This document shows, one piece after another, positions 31,951 through 44,653 of a stretch of 64,000 bases of DNA; positions within the stretch are counted from its first letter, which is position 1; every line of letters starts with the position of its first letter. A program made the position numbers and the translations under genes. A model generated the notes under the pieces. The model saw only the letters and a list, made by a program, of their open reading frames with translations. It made no database searches and was not told the DNA's origin. The stretch spans positions 166,394,825 to 166,458,824 of the forward strand of contig NC_133536.1 of assembly GCF_048544455.1 (NCBI RefSeq). Direction: 5' to 3'. This DNA is from Silene latifolia. Lineage: Eukaryota; Streptophyta; Magnoliopsida; Caryophyllales; Caryophyllaceae.

Positions 31951-33650
31951 TGATGCGGTCGAGGTCGTCACTCATCCAATCAAACACATTTATAATACTC
32001 AACAAACTACTAGTTCGCGGTAAGTCGAGGTCGATCCATGGGACGGTGTGCTTTGGGTTCTAAGTCTATCTATATCAATTTATGCTAGTGTCACAATTTG
32101 GTTGGGTTTGTAGTTGTGTCTAAACTAATGCAAGCAATATAGTAAAGCAAACAATAAAAGGAAAGATGTAAAAAGTGCTAGGATATCATGGGGTCATAGG
32201 GGATTCATGGTGTTGATCATACAAACATGTTTACAAAGTTGCAAGCAATTAATGTTGTAAAGGAACCGAGTTGGGTTATATCTTACGGTTCTTAGGAAGA
32301 GTTGGGTCCCGGAGCCGAATCGATTAGATTGTACAACACCTACAAGTCGACTTACTTTCCTCCTAATCAACTTCTATGCATGGTCTAACAAGACTCGAGT
32401 TGGTTTATATCTTACAAGTCAAGTTGAGTAGATAAGAGATGGTAAAAATGCAAGGATTCATAGGCTTAGCATTTCATCAAACATAACATGTGCATAAAGT
32501 TGACATCACAACAAGCAAGCAATTTAATCATGAAAACACATTAGATTAAGCATGAATCAATCCCATGTTGGTTTCCCCTAATTACCCATTAATCCTAGCT
32601 AAGTAACTACTCACTAATGATCAAGTTTAACATGTTAATAAGGTTGTCAATCATACTAACAAAGCCAAACATGATGAACAAGTAAGAAAGATTAACAATA
32701 ATTAAAACAAGGATTAAGAGAATTATACCTATGGAGATTCCAAAATAATAATGCAAAGAATAATAGAAGAAATTGATGATTGATGGAAGGTTGTCAATCT
32801 CCCAATAATAACCCAATAATCTTCAATTACCCAATAATAAACTTGAATAATAAACTTGAACAATAATTAAGGAGAGATTAATGTGTAATTTGTGGAAAGA
32901 TTGAAGAGTAATTTATTCTAATCTACTCCTAATCTAATCTAAGAGGAATTTCTAATCTAATAAAACTTGATTTAATCTAAGGAAACTTGATAAAGAGCCC
33001 CCCTGATTATTTAAAATGGGGTATTTATAGTGGAAATTAGGGAGGATGCATTAGGGTTAACTAAGGGCTAAACTAGTAATTACACTTTTTAAGTTTGAGC
33101 AAGGAGCCTCCGGGATTATCCGAGAGAAGGGTTTCTCCATTTCGTAGCTTGAAGAACGAAACCGTGTCTTTGTCTTTGTGATCCGTGCGGCTGGGAGTCG
33201 GGACGGCCGGATTGGGGTGGACGATCCGAGCGGATTGTAGGGAATCCGGACGGATTCTAGCGGGGCAATCCGAGCGGATTGAGGAGTAGGACGCTCGGAT
33301 TGTGGTGATGAGACGGGCGGATTTCAGACAATCCGCTCGGATTGTTCTTCAGGAAAGGTTCTTCTTCGTTTCTTCCCCTTTTTGCTCAATTCCATTTTAT
33401 TCTTTCGAGATTGGTCTTTAGTCCTTGCTTCCTCTTCATACTAGTCCATCTATTATCGTCAAGTAGCTTCCAAATGCGCGCGAAAGACGGGAATTTCCGC
33501 CTTATTATCTCCTTTTCTACAAAACATTTGAAATGCGATAGAAAAGCAAATAGGAAGGTTTTGACGGATAAAATGGCCATGAAGTGCTATAATAGTATGC
33601 AAAATAGGCTCAATTAGGGGACTAAATATGCGCTAATTATGGTCACATCA
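31951..33650 (-). repeat. Element 3 5' LTR
   Basis: 1,700 bp. On the minus strand it has the motif array at 33182-33343 and a TATA box CTATAAATA at 33022-33030. Confidence 0.95.
33182..33343. promoter_or_regulatory. CGNNCG motif array in element 3 5' LTR (U3)
   Basis: Same set of sites as 25584-25745 in the partner LTR, from TCCGTGCGG to TCCGCTCGGATT, at 20-24 bp steps. Confidence 0.65.
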
Positions 33651-33655
33651 ACACC

Positions 33656-35425
33656 CTTAGCAATAGTAAAGCTAATACGAGTAAAAATGTAAGCGGCTAC
33701 CCGAGCCCCAGCATCCTGAGATACCGAGAATTTCTGGATCCGCTTGAGCAAGGCAACAACATCCGAACTCAACTCCCCAAGTGAAGAGAAAGAGAAAGGT
33801 AGGAAACCATAACCCGCTACCGCGCACAAATCCCCATACTTAGCACACTTTCGCTGAGCAGCATCAGCGACAACCCGGCCCGGCACAAAATCCGCCAACC
33901 CAGTCTGAGTCAAAGGTGAAGAACCTGTCAGGTCGACGCACACATCACGTCCTCTGTCCCAAGAATAAAGCAATAGATCCGCAGGACGAAGAGAGCCACC
34001 ATGCCCATCAACCAAACCGATATCAACCTCCTTCCCCGCAGAAATACCAGATCTATAGCAGATGTCGAAGAGAGTGTCCCGGACAAGGTTATGCCGATGT
34101 TTAACGCCCACAGTACCAGTACAAGAAACCGCGTGGTCCCCAAAAACATCCCCAAAGAAAAACCCGAGAGCAAGCGGACGGGGCCTAGATACCGAGAATA
34201 ACGGAACACCCGGACGATACCCCAAAGACACTACGGTAAGTCCTCCCGTTCATAGTCTGACCCAACCCCGAGATAGGAACCGCACGTAACCAATCGGAGG
34301 AGTGAGAACCTGTTGCCGAGACCGCCATAGAGCGATCTGGCGAGGTGTCAAAGAAAAAACAGACTCTGAGGCAGTAGCAACCGTCGTGAAATAAATATCT
34401 GCCAATTTCTTCATAAGTTTGGGGGCAGCAATTTCACTAGGGCGACCTAATATATCGAACCTCGTAGTCGCAGAAACACCGTGCGGCATCATCAAAAGCG
34501 GGGCAGGCGGCACAACACGAGAAGGGCCGAGGAGCTTAGCCTCGCAAACCAAATAGACGCAAGCGGGACGCAATAAAAGCATAGAACAAAACATCTCCGG
34601 CCGCATAAACACCAAGGCCACCAAGATGAAAAGGGAATGTAGCAAGGCGCCACCGCCAATCCCAAAACCCGGCCCTGATGCGGTGACAATACGTTCCAAG
34701 CTAGAACGCAGAGCGACATCAAAAGGAAGATGAACTGACCCAAAAACACTAGGGGAGCAAGTGCGAAGAGAGAAGTAGAGCTTAGATATACCAGTACAAG
34801 CTCGAAGAAGAAGCAACTCACACTGCGGGTCCTCAATCCTCGCAACCAAATCCATCAGCTCAATGGTCTTAGTTACTCTCGTCGCCACAATCTCGCCGCT
34901 AAAACCAGGACAAATCTTGTGTCCTCCCAAAATCGTAACACCGCGCAATGGCCGAGAAATAGAAGTGGGGAAAACCCCCGGAAGCCGGCTCCGTGGATCC
35001 TTAACAGGCCAAAAGACCTCCGTCTTGGAGACATTAAGGTGTAAACCAAAACGAGGGCCATCCAACCTAATCAAGTCCAACACCTTCCCCACCTCCAAAG
35101 TATCTCCCACAATGGTGCCATCATCTAAGTACCATGCCTGCAAAGTAAGGTCAAAAGTGTCCCGGATCTTGCAAACCAAAGGATGCAAAACCAACGCGAA
35201 AAGCAAAGGCCCCAATGGATCACCCTGCTGAACACCCTGACAAGACCACAAGCAGTGCTCCCCATAAAAAAGGCGGGCCGGGCTGGAATAACAAAACTCC
35301 ACCCAACGGGAGAGAGCCGGGCACCGACGGCGGACCTCCTGAAGCATGGTCGAACGGTCAACAAGGTTGAACGCATTCGAAATCAACCAAACATAGAAAG
35401 CCCCACTGTTCCCCCCGAGCCTCAA
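33656..35425 (-). pseudogene. Non-LTR element: reverse transcriptase core and restriction-like endonuclease
   Basis: The longest open part (34250-35425) carries the reverse transcriptase fingers-palm segments: AFNLVDRSTML, the GVQQGDPLGPLLFALVLHPL motif, the catalytic YLDDG and LHLNVSKTEVFW. After a short break the C-terminal part (to 33656) has GDHAVSC and KHRHNLVRDTL, a conserved Glu (GKEVDIG), RPADLLL, CVDLTGSSPL and QRKCAKYG. Order and residues parallel the R2-type restriction-like endonuclease: zinc knuckle remainder, RHN, E, PD, D, then K/R and KY. This copy seems to have lost the first cysteines of the knuckle. The ORF end is at 24309, beyond element 3. Confidence 0.75.
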
Positions 35426-35434
35426 TGAGTCGGT

Positions 35435-36852
35435 TCAAGGCATGCAAGATAGCCTCTCCTCCACCGGACACACCCACCCCGAATCAAGCCCATCAAAATA
35501 AGAAGATAAGGACGGGCCAACCATAGAAGCACCAACCTTAGAGACAAGCCGTCTCCAGACCGTACCGACAGCAATAGGACGAACTCCACCACCCGGTTTA
35601 ACGAGTGGTGTGAGAGGGGCGCTGACAATGTACTCACCCAGAGGAAGAGGGCACCGACCCTCAAGAAAAAGATTAACCACCCTAGTAATAGAAGTGATCA
35701 AATCATCGGAGATAGCCACAAGCGGCGCCACTCAAACAAATCCATAAGGTGTCAAGGGCACGAAAACCATCCCTCCCACAAGAAGTACCACGAGGGAAGC
35801 TCCGAATCATATCCAAGACCACCGCGGAAGAGGCAACCAGAGGATGATGATCCCCGAGACGGAGGAGGCAATGAAGGAGGCGGGGCGACAGGATGCTTCT
35901 CACGCAGGGCCACGAGAGTGGCATCGGAGTAGGGGGCGACCCCGAGGAAGAAAGCACTCGTACGGCGAGCGAGATAATGGCCATCGATATCTTCCGCCGG
36001 CATTGGCGGAGGTTAAGGTCACTCAAATCGAGATCCTCATCCACGAAAAAGAAGAAGGACCCTCATCAAAGCACTCCTGTAAATAACCGCAAACCCCCCC
36101 GGTGTCCCCCAAGCAAGAATAGCCCCGGCAATACTCTCCTCCCGATGCCGACGCCGAATAGCAGTCCGACACTCATGATTACTCCAAGGAGCGAAAGTCC
36201 TGAGCAAACAAAGAGGTAAAGCAAGCAAACGAACCCAGCGGGAGAGATCACTAGGGGCATCAAACACCGAATCCAAGGCCCCTTTCAAAGCCCGAGCAAA
36301 CCCAAGACGGCACTTAGGAGGAATAGATTTCACAGTGCGAAGGCCCAAAGACAGTAAACGATCCAAAGAAGATATAGACCACTGAACGAGCTCCACACTA
36401 TCATCAGAAGAAACCGAAGTAGAAGGAGCCAAAGGTCTCGGAATACCATAAATATGGAAGGTGTAAATGCCATCAACACACTTCGGATGCTCCACAATAT
36501 CACCCCGATTATGTCGACATCTAGCACCAAGAGTATGGGTCATAAAACACACCCCACACAACCAGAACCCCATCCGTCTCAAAGAACTCTCGGCATTGGA
36601 ATAAACAGTCAAACTATCAGAAAGAGTCTGCCGCGTAAGGTCCAACGCCCCGTCATGACAATGTCGGTCCTGCAAATGTTTCTTCCAAGCTGCCTTTGTA
36701 AGGCCCTTACCGAAACCATCCCGACACCCATGAAGACCCGAAAAAGGACAATGGTACCGCACAAGCTCGGGCATGGAGAAGAAACCCCTCCAACAACTCA
36801 CACGGCATACAATATAGCCACCAAGCAAACCACCCGGAGATAACCACAACAC
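35435..36852 (-). pseudogene. Non-LTR element: N-terminal region with finger-like motif
   Basis: Segments in different frames form the upstream part of the polyprotein. At about 36660-36780 the minus strand encodes VRYHCPFSGLHGC followed, some 15 residues later, by KKHLQDRHC, a C2H2-like pattern as in the N-terminus of R2-type elements. A long helical domain of unknown role follows to about 36040. The beginning of the reverse transcriptase (LTPLVKPGGGVRPIAVG) is at about 35560-35610. At least four frameshifts interrupt it. The start codon is uncertain; a Met just before PELVRYHC is plausible. Confidence 0.65.
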
Positions 36853-37504
36853 CGGTCACACACAAGCAGCCCGGGGCCAAAAAAGAAACTAACCACCGGC
36901 CTGGAAAGAAGCCTAGCTGACAACCACCACTCGACCTACACCGTTGGTGATCGACAAAAACGGCAACCACAACAACCACAAAAGCCCGTAACACCCACCA
37001 CCCCCACAACTTACTGGGAAAGAGCAGCGGCCGGACACCAGCAGAAGTACAACCACAACCACCCCACGGGTAGTAGACCACCGGCAGCAGCAACAGTAAA
37101 GGGAAAAGAAACACCAAAAACAAACCCTAAAGCGCAAAAACAGGAAAAGAAAAAAAAAACCTTACCGGTGGAACAAAGCAGGGCATAGGCGGCCGCCACC
37201 ACAGCTAGGACCGACGACGTGAGGTCTGGAAGCCAAAGGGTGGTGGCGATGGGAAGCAACAACCGCTAACAGGCGGCTATGAACCCAAACAGAAAAACCG
37301 CAACCCTAAAAAGATCCCACCAACAAGGTCGCCGCCGTTCAAAAACCACCAACAAACACACCCCTGACCGGCGACGTGAGGTCTGATGGTCGACGTGAGG
37401 CGGTGGTTGGCAGCCAACGACAGAAGAGAGAACGCAAGAAAAAGATGCCCTAAAAATGCAAAAATCGCAGGATGCGTCGTCTCTCACTCTCTCTCTCCTC
37501 ACAA
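36853..37504 (-). other. 5' region of the non-LTR element
   Basis: C-rich on the plus strand, with several overlapping short frames and no clear product. Probably the 5' UTR and promoter of the element. It ends in a GA-rich stretch against the (ATT)n tract. Confidence 0.5.

Positions 37505-37505
<1 letters not shown>

Positions 37506-37562
<57 letters not shown>
37506..37562. repeat. (ATT)n microsatellite at the 5' side of the non-LTR element
   Basis: About 18 TTA/ATT units, same strand orientation as the tract at 24166-24231. Confidence 0.95.
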
Positions 37563-39253
37563 TCACTGATCTCTTCATTCAGCTAGGTTAATTCAAGCCA
37601 TTTCAAGCCTCATACCTTTACCCCTTGGCTACCAAGCCTTTGGACAAACATAGAGTTTGCTCATGACGTATAATTACATTTGGATGGAACAGAAAATGTG
37701 AGTGGAGCAAGTAGCATGGGTTGTGTCACTCTTGTGCATGCGGAGTCTTGCCATCATCGTCGTGTTAGGTTGTGTTCTAACATTACGTCCCAATAATAAT
37801 TACAATGTGCATTTGCAAAATGGAGTGGAGATACATTACTAAATGCATAGCACAGAATTGAAATAGTAGTGCAAATGAACTTATAGTACACGCGTGATAA
37901 TATCAAAACCACTTAATTATTTAGGTGTAAAATACCATAATATATCACAAATTCTTGAGTTATGATCCTCATTCCGCTCTCTTGCCTTAAAAGTAATGAA
38001 TGGTCCATTATTCTTAATAGGTTCATTTTAATATATTATTTTTCCTATAAATCATCATCATTATTTAACTAGTGTAGATCCCACGCAAATGCGCGGTAAA
38101 TATAGACTTTTTTAATTTTTAGTGTATTATTAACTATAGATTTTAGATTTATATCTCGCGAATTTTTATAAAAAAACAACTAATATTAAAATTAATTAAA
38201 AGAATTGAATAATTACATAAATTGTGTTTTTTATGAAAATATTTTAACTACATCAAATTTTTTTAAAAAAAATCTTTTTTTGAAAAATCAGTTAGTTTAA
38301 GTAGTGGGTCCAACATATGATGGTATAATTAGAAAAGTCAAAGATTGCAAGAAGTATCACGGTAGAATATTTGCAAAATCAATTAGTTTAAGTAGTGGGC
38401 CCAACTTAGAACGTGATATGTGGTTTTTTCAGTCTAGAAGGCAGGACCAATTATAGTGGAAAGCACTTGGGCGGGAAACTACTAAAAGAATTTTATTCTC
38501 TTAGTAGTAGGGGGGATGTTGTGACTGTCAGATCGTTTCAGGATAATATCTAGACCATTAAAAGTTAATAAAGAGTGAAAATACTAGGGGATCAAAACTG
38601 CAAATGCTTGCTATACTACACTGGTATTATTTTAATTAATGATGAATTGATGATGATGTGGTTAGCTAATTTTCGTGGTTATAAAATCGATTGTCAATGT
38701 GTTCAAATAAAACATCCTTTGAGACGCGTGATATTTAACTTGTAAAAAATGTGATTTAGTGATTATAATCATGATAGGCTATGGCAATCGGGTCAATCGA
38801 ATCGGGTTAGGTTGGGTCTGACCGGTTCAGGACATATCAGGATGTGATTACATTCTGGTCAATTTCGGTCACTTATGGGTCAGGTTAATTGGGTCGAGTC
38901 ATAGTTTAGGTCGTGTCAGGTTAGGGTCGGGTCATTCAGACAGATTTTTCGGGTCGGGGTTATTAACGGGGATATTATCGAATCAGAACACTATTGGGTC
39001 GAGTCATTTGAGGATTGAGATAGATTTTGTGTGGTATGGCTCCACGATTCATTATCGGGTCGACTTTTTCCAATTATTTTACTAGTTGCCGTTGGATTAC
39101 CAAACTTATACGAAAACCCACCTTATAAAACCCGAAAATTTGATGAACCAAAACTGACCGGAACTAATCCGAAGGTTAACCGATAGAACACGAAATGGTA
39201 GACCTGAACCAATTTGTTACATGACAACTTGGTTAATAAGGTTTTAAAAGAAT
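37563..39253. other. Intergenic DNA with degenerate repeats
   Basis: No coding sequence recognised. Around 38069-38512 a block begins with GTAGATCCCACGCAAATGCGCGG, contains two copies of TAGTTTAAGTAGTGGG (about 38292 and 38384) and ends near TTAGTAGTAGGGG, so it may be an old non-autonomous element. I could not assign it. Confidence 0.4.
38785..39060. repeat. Degenerate GGGTC-rich repeat
   Basis: Words such as GGGTCGGGTC, TCGGGTTAGG and GGGTCGAGTC recur at irregular distances. No exact period could be found by eye. Confidence 0.5.
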
Positions 39254-39258
39254 ATGCA

Positions 39259-41364
39259 TGTAACACCCCCATTTATTTAAGGGCCTGAACTAGGACTCCT
39301 CAGATAAATGATGGTGTTACCATCTTGGAAACCCGAGGCAGTAGATAACAAAGGAAAGAAACACAGTACTTTATTATAATGTTTATAGTGACATTACAAC
39401 GGAAATTAAAACAAAGTCTCCAAATACGACCAAAAGATAAGTCTGATAAAACTACTAAAAAGACTAAGGTGGGCTAGGCACTAAGTCAGTCATCCAAGCT
39501 CTCTTCCCGGCCAGCTCCCATCGGTCTCGAATACCCATCAATCTGCTCCCCAATAATTGGATCATCACAGCGTACACGAATACACGGGGTCGACCACGAA
39601 GGCCGAGTAGGTAATACAATAAACGGAACACAAAACACATACTCCTCCATCACCAACACCGCCATCACAACTCACAACCCGCACAACCCACCATACCGAT
39701 CCCCGGTAGACTATAAATATCGACCGTAGCCGATCTGCCCGCCGCACTGAGGGCACCAGGGCAAGTCTGCGAGAACCCGCCCGGGCCTTATCACAAAGTG
39801 TCATCATCACCACCTCCACCAACTCCAATGTAATAATATAACAAAACAGTTCAACAATAGTACTTAACGAAATGAAATCAGGCAATCATATTACAACATG
39901 TAAATCACCGATTTAGTCAATCCAGTCACATAGTGTTATATCAAGTCCAGTGTATTCCCCTACCTTAAATAGCGGTGATAAGCTAACTGCAGATCAGAAG
40001 TACTCCACCCGAAACTCGCCACTTAAACATATATATATATATATATATATATAACATAATTAATTCTCTTACTAATCCCGTTCCCATAATCAAAAGTTAC
40101 TATAAGTAGAAACTTTCCCAATTTAGAAATTACTAAAAATATAAGTTACCCAAAATAGAAAGTTTCCTAAAATAGCAGGTTACTAAAAATAGTAACCTTC
40201 CCGAAATAGAATCCCGACTCAAAACTTAAATACATTATTCCGTCACCGCAACTTAATATTAACTTAATAATCAAAACTAATAATGTAAATAATAGAGTAT
40301 ACATATTTCCGACTTATCAAAATAAAAACCCGTAACAAAATAACCCGAACACAAAACACAACCCGACACACGCACACCCCCTTTTTTAACCCGTCACAAC
40401 TCGCCCCTCAACCACCAATCCTCACCGCCGACCACCAGGCCTGACACCAGGTCTGGCCTGGCCACCTCCCACCACCACCAACGTGGTCGACCCCCGCCGG
40501 TGGTCAGAACCACCACCACCAACACCCCCTGTTCACACCCAGCCGCCACCAAAACGCCATGAACAGCCCCCCTTTTTAACCCGACAGCCACCACGACACA
40601 ACCCCTCCTGCCTACCAACCACCACCCCTGACACCACCGTAGAAAGGTGGCCCTGACACACGTGGCACCACCGATTCGACCTCCCCCGAGTCCACGGTGG
40701 TGCCACCCCTTTACCCTATGTCTAAAACGCAATCAAAAACCCCCAACCAACCCCGACACCTAAACACCACCACTGCAACCACCACAAGCAACGACCACCA
40801 CTCTAACCACCACCACCCTACTCGACTCCACACCAACAACACATCCCACAACCCCACGACCACCACAACAGTCCCTAAAAGACGCATAACTCAATACAAA
40901 ACAGTGTGACAGAAATGAAAACAGGGACCCTTACCTGTGACGGCCGTCGACCTGAGCTTTTCCGACCAGTACAACCACCCTCGACCCCTAGCAACGACTC
41001 CCCTGGACTCACGGCAGACCCTATTCCCTCCACACTCACCGACGTGCTCTCTTTGGCCGTGTAGAAGGCTTGAACGTGAAAGGAAAAGGGGTTGATGTTG
41101 GTAGTTTCTAAAATGACGGTAGGGAGGGGAGTAGGGTTTTAAAGATGTATTAGGGTTTGATTTTAGGGTTTGGTGAGGTAAAATGGTAAATGGATAAGTG
41201 GGTAAATGGGCTATGACACCTCGACCCAAAATGCCACTCAACTATAAACCCGACTCATCTCGCGATATGAATTAAACAATTATTTTTACGCCTTTACCAT
41301 AACCTTTACGCTACCATTAAATAATAAAACTCGCCCAAACGATAATAAAATACGGGGTATTACA
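39259..41364 (-). repeat. Element 4 3' LTR
   Basis: 2,106 bp, TGTAAC...TTACA. Very similar to the partner by eye, with a longer (AT)n tract at 40028-40052 and scattered substitutions. A purine tract (AAGGGGGGAAGAC on the minus strand) lies just inside. It has no CGNNCG array of the kind seen in the other elements. Confidence 0.95.
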
Positions 41365-41540
41365 GTCTTCCCCCCTTAAAAAGAACTTCGTCCCGAAGTT
41401 CGCTCCCATACCAAACATGTCATACGAAATATAAAAGACATCTCGTATAACTAACACAGTCAAACACACAACTAGACTACATAAACACGAAATGTTACAT
41501 CCTACCCTCCTAAAAAGAAAGTTACGTCCCGTAACTTACC

Positions 41541-42071
41541 TCAAGTGAACAGATGTGGATAACTCTCTCTCATCGCGGCCTCGGTTTCCCAGGTAGCCTC
41601 CTCTGCTTTATGATTAGTCCACAACACTTTCACTAAAGCAGTCTCTCCGTGCCTGGTCTTTCTAACCTTCCTGTCCAATATCTCCTTAGGCGTCTCGATG
41701 TAAGTCAACTGCTCGTCCACCTCGACCACATCATGGCTCAAAATGTGCGAAGGGTCACTCAAATATCTCCGCAACTGAGAAACATGGAAGACATTATGTA
41801 CCCTGGCTAAAGCTGGTGGTAGAGCTAGCCGGTATGCCACTTTCCCAACTCTATCCAGGATCTCATATGGCCCAATAAACTTCTGGCTCAACTTTCCCCG
41901 CTTCCCGAATCTCATCACTCCCTTCATCGGGGACACTCTAAGAAGTACTTTTTCCCCCACCTGGAAAGAAATGTCGCTTCTCCTAGCGTCAGCATAGCTC
42001 TTCTGCCGGTCCTGGGCAGCCCTCATCTTCTGCCGAATGATCTGCACCTGTTCAACCATCTCTTGAATCAT
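41541..42071 (-). pseudogene. Element 4 integrase C-terminus and chromodomain-like end
   Basis: An open segment of 176 codons. It has the GPF-like region ([20 protein letters not shown]), [13 protein letters not shown], then a chromodomain-like end with VKVLWTNHKAEEATWE. Such ends are thought to direct chromoviruses to heterochromatin. It is separated by frameshifts from the integrase core upstream. Confidence 0.85.
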
Positions 42072-42200
42072 CTATGGTCCCAAAACTACCGCATCAGCTC
42101 GATCATCCCAACACACAGACTCCTACACTTCCCGCCATACGAGCCTCAAATGGAGCCATCCCAATACTAGCGTGGTAACTGTTGTTGTATGAAAACTCAA

Positions 42201-42920
42201 TCAACCCAGTCTATCCTCCCAAGACCCGCCGAACTCCAAAACACAAGCCCTCAACATGTCCTCGAGTGTCCGAATAGTCCTCTCTGTCGACCATCTCGTA
42301 GCTGGATGAAAAGCGGTGCTCATCTTTAATCGAGTACCCATTAGTGATCGTAACTCCTGCGAATTTGGATAGAAACCCGGAGTCTCTATCGGAAATGATG
42401 TCCTTGGGTACACCATGCAGCTTCACCACATACTGAACATAAGCCTTGGCCAACTCAGCTTTACTCCAAGTATCCTTCATGGGGATAAAGTGAGCCGACT
42501 TGGTTAGCCTATCCTTGATCACCCAAATCATATTGTTACCTTTCTGAGTTCGAGGCAACCCAACAATGAAATCCATGGAAATGCTTTCCCACTTCCACTC
42601 TGGCACATCTAATGGTTGAACCTTCCCTTGCGGTCTCTTATGTTCACCCTTCACTCTCTGGCATGTCAAGCATCGAGCTACGAACTCAGCAACTTCCCTC
42701 TTCATATTCGGCCACCAAAAGGTCTTCTTGAGGTCCTTGTATAACTTATCTCCCCCAGGATGAACCGAGTATGGCGTGGCATGTGCCTCGGTAAGAATCT
42801 TCCTCTTGACTCATCATTATCCGGAACACACCACCGTCCCCCAAATCTCGGACTACCATCGATGGATAACAAACCTGGAATCAACCCCAGATTCTGCTGT
42901 TCCACCGTGTCTTTGCGCAC
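42201..42920 (-). pseudogene. Element 4 integrase zinc finger and catalytic core, frameshifted
   Basis: The segment shows CLTCQRVKGEH (end of the HHCC finger), then the core SMDFIVGLPRTQKGNNMIWV, LTKSAHFIPMKDTW and GVPKDIISDRDSGF, which carry the first two acidic catalytic positions. The later part is in another frame (42201-42416). A further frameshift near 42900 separates it from RNase H. Confidence 0.85.
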
Positions 42921-44653
42921 TTCTGAATTCTAGCATCGGCTTTCTGTAGCTCTCTGATCTCCTCATATAACTCCGGCTCAACGGTTAAGTCCCCAAGAGT
43001 CTCTCCTTGCCGGATCACGTGGATTCCCATCCCTCGCAGCTCATTATGCATCCTCACTCTAGATCTAGCACTGCTCAAAGCATTGATGGATTTCCTGCTC
43101 AAGGCATCGGCTACGACATTCGCTTTCCCCTCATGATAAAGTATCTCCATGTCATAGTCGCCAATCAATTCGATCCATCTCCTCTGTCTCATGTTCAACT
43201 CCTTCTGTGTGTAAATGTACTTTAAGCTCTTGTGATCGGAAAACACTTTGAAGGTAGCCCCATAAAGATAGTGTCGCCATAGTTTGAGCGCAAACACCAC
43301 AGCCCCCAACTCTAGATCTTGAGTAGGGTAATTCTCCTCATAGGTCTTCAACTGTCGAGAAGCGTAAGCGATTACCTTCCCGTTTTGCATCAATACGCAC
43401 CCCAGACCCTTCTTGAAAGCATCAGTATACACCTCGAAATTATCATTCCCATCTGGTAGTGCAAGGATAGGAGCTGTAGTGAGTCGTTCTTTGAGGGTTA
43501 GAAACGCCTCCTCACAACTCTCATCCCAAACAAACCTGTTCTCCTTCCGCATTAAGGATGTCAATGGCTTGGCGATCTTTGAGAAGTCCTTGACAAACCT
43601 TCGGTAATAACCTGCTAGCCCCAAGAAGCTTCGGATCTCACCCACATTCTTAGGACTCTGCCATCTCGTCACTGCCTCAATCTTGCTAGGATCAACCGAC
43701 ACCCCTTCCTTGGAAATCACATGGCCCAGAAAAGCAACTTTCTTCAACCAGAACTCGCACTTGCTCAGCTTGGCATATAACTGGTTCTCCTCCAAGGTTT
43801 TCAAGACTAACCTCAAATGTTCCTCATGTTCCTCCTCATTCTTGGAGTATACCAGGATATCATCGATGAACACAACCACGAACTTGTCCAGTTAAGGACT
43901 CAACACTCGATTCATCAAGTCCATAAACACTGCTGGCGCATTAGTCAACCCGAATGGCATGACCACGAATTCATAGTGCCCATATCTTGTTCTGAAAGCG
44001 GTCTTAGGTATATCCTCGTTCTTAATTCTCAACTGGTGATAACCTGACCTCAAATCGATCTTAGAGAAAACTCCGGCTCCACTCAATTGATCGAACAAAT
44101 CATCGATCCTTGGCAAAGGATAACGGTTCTTGATGGTCACATTGTTCAACTCACGGTAATCCACGCAAAGTCTCAAGCTTCCATCTTTCTTCTTGACAAA
44201 CAACACTGGTGCTCCCCAAGGTGAAACACTAGGCCGTATGTAACCTTTCTCCGCTAGCTCATCCAACTGCTTCTTCAACTCCTCCATCTCTTTCGGCCCC
44301 ATACGGTAAGGTGGTTTAGAAATTGGCCCTGTTCCTGGCTTCAGATCAATGGAAAAGTCCACTTCTCTTTTCGGTGGTAACCCTGGAATGTCCTCCGGAA
44401 ATACATTCTCGAACTCCCTCACCACTGGAATCTCAGACACCTTAGGGGTCTCCGACTCACTATCCCACATCTGGCACAAGATTAACTGATCCTCTTTCCT
44501 CAGACTCGACTTTAGGGTGTTAACAGATATGAATTTGACTCTTGGCTTGACCACATACCCCTTATAAGACACCCTAGTTCCCTTAGGTCCCCTCAAAGAG
44601 ATTTTCTTCTGATAGCGATCGATAAAAGCCTTGTACTTCCCTAACCAGTCCAT
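42881..44653 (-). pseudogene. Element 4 reverse transcriptase and RNase H, one in-frame stop
   Basis: One frame with a single TAA between 43879 and 43892. The first part holds [55 protein letters not shown] and [19 protein letters not shown]. The stop lies just before [13 protein letters not shown], the catalytic box. RNase H follows with [29 protein letters not shown] and VADALSRKS. The order is protease, reverse transcriptase, RNase H, integrase, as usual in Ty3 elements. Confidence 0.9.

Larger units (their letters stand above)
24354..33650 (-). mobile_element. Element 3: young non-autonomous Athila-type retrotransposon
   Basis: LTRs at 24354-26052 and 31951-33650 (1,699 and 1,700 bp) are nearly identical by eye, differing by a handful of substitutions and small indels. 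A perfect target duplication ACACC lies at 24349-24353 and 33651-33655. It reads on the minus strand: primer site, gag-derived ORF (30460-31887), motif array and TATA box, ORF1 (28136-29671), non-coding 3' region. Both ORFs are open. There is no protease, reverse transcriptase or integrase. It interrupts the non-LTR element, so it is younger than that insertion. Confidence 0.95.
24236..37504 (-). mobile_element. Non-LTR retrotransposon with restriction-like endonuclease, split by element 3
   Basis: Reads on the minus strand from about 37504 to a 25-nt poly(A) at 24236-24260, with element 3 (24354-33650) inserted near the 3' end of the ORF. The coding part continues across the insertion: the frame ends I-A-K-G-V-G-A-Q with a stop near 24311, then a short 3' UTR and poly(A). 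It combines a putative C2H2-like finger, a reverse transcriptase (YLDD) and an R2-like restriction-like endonuclease. Both flanks are (TAA)n on the element strand. Several frameshifts and stops show the copy is dead. Similar proteins are common in plant gene predictions as unnamed reverse transcriptases; the clade assignment is mine. Confidence 0.75.

Noticed and set aside
38785..39060. Telomere-like GGGTTAGG words
   Set aside because: They are isolated within an irregular GGGTC-rich stretch and show no TTTAGGG tandem array.
40394..41241. Reading frames of 112 and 116 codons in the element 4 LTR, repeated at 47742-48589
   Set aside because: They are duplicated because the LTRs are. The sequence is C-rich and low in complexity, and no domain is recognisable.
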